NCBI RefSeq assembly: GCF_958979055.1
Contig: NC_084887.1
Coordinates: forward strand, 33,892,620 to 33,956,619
Length of the DNA: 64,000 nucleotides
DNA from: Alnus glutinosa
Taxonomy: Eukaryota; Streptophyta; Magnoliopsida; Fagales; Betulaceae
Direction of reading: 5' to 3'
The translations under genes and the position numbers were made by a program. Shown in pieces: positions 61,892-64,000 of the stretch. The stretch's first letter is position 1. Each line of letters starts with the position of its first letter. The notes beneath the pieces were generated by a model. The model ran no database searches. It was given only the letters and a program-made list of their open reading frames with translations, and was not told where the DNA came from.

Positions 61892-62790
61892 GTTAGGATT
61901 TATGTTGGCATATTCAATGAAAATATTGGGTTGGTTGTAAATCTAGAGTTAGTGGTTGTGTCGGTCTTTAGTTGGTGGTTCGAAAACTTGGTTTAGAGTG
62001 AGAGACTTAACACCTCGTTCGCAACAACGTTCAAAGAGCATTCGAATGAGACAACTCTACAAACTTCAAAATTTCAAGACAATATGTTGCGTTCGTAAGC
62101 CGTTCGAAAAGTGTTGAGAACATCAAGGAGTTCAAAATTCAAGTTCCAATGGACACCATTTGCGTTTAGTGTGACAAATTTCAAAGTTTCAAAATGGGTC
62201 TTTCGCAAGGCGTTTGAAGAACATTCAAACGGCAGTCTCCCAAATTCCTCACATAAATGTTCGTTCACAATCATGTTCGAAGAATATTTGAACGCAATGC
62301 TCAATAAGTCAAGTAGAACCTTCTGTTCGTAATGACGTTCTAAGACTGTTTGAAAGCCGCATGCGATAAACTGTGGAACCCTAGATTACATTCGAACTAG
62401 TCTTACTCCCGTTTGAATGCCGTTGCCTGAGACAATGTTTTTATCAAACCAACGTACTCATTAAACCTTTGTTTTCCTAGGGTCTATAAAAGCCTCATAT
62501 CACATGATTTTCATAAGACGTTGAGGCCATTGTTTTAGTGCTCTAAGAGAGAATCTTAGCCTCCACTTCAAAAAGAGTTCTTCAAAAAGCTTCCCCTTCC
62601 TCACCAAAATTGTTGTTTGATCTCTTTACTACTTTATTTAATTTTAGTGATATTGTGTGTGGTTGCCATATTTTGTTGGTTGTGATTATCGGAAAACATG
62701 TATTCACCCCCCACTGTGTTGTTTGGGGTTGTTGGGTGAATTTGACTATTAAGCAAATTGATTGGAATCTTGTCATTCTTATGATCTGTG
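61892..62790 (+). mobile_element. Possible solo LTR in a DHQS-like intron
   Basis: The 961-bp intron (61840-62800) contains a segment opening TGTTAGGATT. It is rich in GTTCGAA/TTCGAA words and carries a TATA-like TCTATAAAAGCC at 62483-62494, as in LTR promoters. The right border and target duplication were not found. Its family is unassigned; it would be a fossil with no coding part. Confidence 0.3.
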
Positions 62791-62890
62791 TTCTCCTTAG
62801 GTTGGATCTTTTGTGAGGGGATTATTCTTTGTGCAGTCAGAATGCTTGGAGTCAAATTATATTGCAAGCAGGCCTTTTCGAGTTAATGCG

Positions 62891-63343
62891 GATGTTTTGG
62901 CTTTGAATTAGTTAGAGTCTTAGAGATGATATTTCGATAATTTTTTTCATAGTAGATCTTGGTAAGTACTCTAAACCCAATGGTTTGGCATATCAATCCA
63001 CAAGTTAATGGTGACCCAGTTTAGTACCTTTAACTTAGAAAGCTTCATTCAACTTATCATGCTCCATGGTTGTAGAAAACTTGGGGAACTGTTTCAAAGA
63101 CAGAAATTGCAAAAGTAAATCATTTTTATTTATATTACTTTTCATACCATTTATAATGAGTCTTCTTGGTTGTTAATGTTTTAGGATCATGTGAAATTCA
63201 TCAGATGTAGTTAGTGATGAACCCTTTGTAAATTTTGAAGAAGTCTTCAAACTTTGTGGAAGTGATAAAATCTTGTTTAATTTGTCTCATGCGTTTACTA
63301 GTATCAGATATTTTGTACCCATTCTAAATATTATTAAGCCTTA
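62891..63343. other. Spacer or intron before the second hAT copy
   Basis: If the DHQ-synthase-like gene continues beyond the window this is intron. No exon matching the missing C-terminus was found in it. Confidence 0.5.
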
Positions 63344-64000
63344 CAGGGCCGGCTCGATATATTGTGAGGCCTTAGGCGACAATTTTAGATGAGGCCTTTT
63401 ACATGTAATTTTTTTTTTTAATTTTTATATTACATTTATATATAAAATTTTTTTTTTTTTTTTTTTTACTTTTGAGTTATAACTTTATCATATTGATAGT
63501 AATAAATTCGTTAGAAATTTTTTTTTAGATTCAATTAATTTTTTTTATTTTTAACATTTTTCATATCCAATGCATATTTTTAGCTAACATTTATAAATAA
63601 AAATTTTATACAAGAGAATAATTGAACCTGATTTATCAAAAAGAGCATTATTTCATAACAAGATAATCTAACATTAAACATAATACTATTTTATTAAAAA
63701 AAAATGTTAAATGTATTGTTTGCGAGTAATAGCAGTGCTTTTTATGTAATTACGTCCTTAATAGTAATTTGTTAATTTAAATTTTATTGACAAAAATAAT
63801 ATAATACTATTTTATAAAAAAATAAAAAATAAAAAATAAAGTGTGGCTCTTACGTATGATACTGAAAAAAATAAAATTAAATTAAAAAAAAATGCCTTTT
63901 AGCCTCCAGATCCTTCTTCCGTCAACTTAGTCCACTTTCCATCACTTCAGTCGTCCACTTCACTTCACTTCACACACGTCTTTGGCTCTTTGCACTGCTC
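63344..64000 (-). mobile_element. Non-autonomous hAT transposon, copy 2 (cut by window end)
   Basis: The reverse complement of 49990-50646, with the same length (657 bp) and no mismatch seen by eye. It begins CAGGGCCGGCTCGATAT at 63344, preceded by AAGCCTTA (63336-63343), the presumed eight-base duplication. This differs from ATTTAATA at copy 1, so the two copies are independent insertions rather than a duplicated segment. The rest of the element lies beyond 64000. Confidence 0.92.

Larger units (their letters stand above)
59497..62890 (+). pseudogene. DHQ synthase II-like gene, partial and defective
   Basis: Homologue of the archaeal-type 3-dehydroquinate synthase (DHQ synthase II) family; Arabidopsis At3g28760 from memory. 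Recognised exons are 59497..59615 (leader), one ending at 59892 (VWIWTKSKEVMTAAVERGWN), 60147..60313, 61305..61404, 61543..61611, 61699..61839 (GMGDRVYVDLCSLMRPGEGLL) and 62801..62890 ([17 protein letters not shown]). Several things are wrong. The leader joins in frame only through a 41-nt intron. The 61305 exon has one extra base after AAFQ. The 61699 exon is preceded by GG instead of AG. No GT donor follows FRVNA. C-terminal exons (the expected VHAYV part) are absent before the hAT element at 63344. In-frame rescue acceptors exist at 61318 and near 61666, so it could be expressed in altered form. Plants make dehydroquinate with a different enzyme, so its role is unproven. Confidence 0.7.

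Noticed and set aside
1-64000. CRISPR arrays, operons, rRNA or tRNA genes
   Set aside because: None seen. The only tRNA-like promoter boxes belong to SINE-like elements.

Overview
This is a window of plant nuclear DNA, AT-rich between genes. Genes have GT-AG introns, and several products carry plastid or mitochondrial targeting leaders. The gene set (PLS-type PPR proteins, F-box/FBA, DUF863, phytocyanins, plastid chorismate mutase, UreF) indicates a dicot. The transposon density and large intergenic gaps fit a woody rosid; the species cannot be named from sequence alone. All gene names come from protein families recognised by eye, and exon borders were placed by reading splice sites and checking phase.

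Layout: 0.5-2.9 kb, minus strand, a two-exon saccharopine-dehydrogenase-like oxidoreductase. 5.5-7.9 kb, minus, an intronless 810-aa PPR protein. 9.0-14.7 kb, minus, a DUF863 gene (1049 aa). 14.7-20.0 kb, a gene-free stretch of foldback and LTR-like debris. 20.0-21.0 kb, minus, a plastid AlgH/UPF0301 protein. 22.0-23.8 kb, minus, a second PPR protein. 24.2-29.8 kb, minus, a young but broken Ty1/copia element with two 307-bp LTRs and an ATAAT target duplication. 29.9-31.6 kb, two MITE-like elements. 32.7-36.1 kb, plus, plastid chorismate mutase (six exons). 39.2-40.4 kb, minus, an F-box/FBA gene with an in-frame stop. 41-44.4 kb, a foldback, a MITE and a 978-bp poly(A) retroposon. 45.6-47.4 and 50.8-52.2 kb, plus, a tandem pair of early-nodulin-like phytocyanins separated by two hAT-type elements. 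53.3-57.1 kb, plus, a seven-exon plastid DUF3598 protein. 57.9-58.7 kb, minus, urease accessory protein UreF. 59.5-62.9 kb, plus, a DHQ-synthase-II-like gene with several splice or frame defects and a SINE in an intron. 63.3 kb to the window end, an inverted and apparently identical copy of the 50-kb hAT element.

No operon-like coordination is expected. From memory, chorismate mutase, the second PPR gene and the AlgH gene correspond to Arabidopsis At3g29200, At3g29230 and At3g29240, so 20-36 kb looks like conserved microsynteny that has been expanded here by the copia insertion. The points most worth a second look are the decayed DHQ-synthase-like gene, the F-box gene whose stop lies inside a 24-nt GT...AG segment, the LTR lying in sense orientation just upstream of a PPR gene, and the identical inverted hAT copies bracketing 12.7 kb of genes. 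No convincing new biological system was found.
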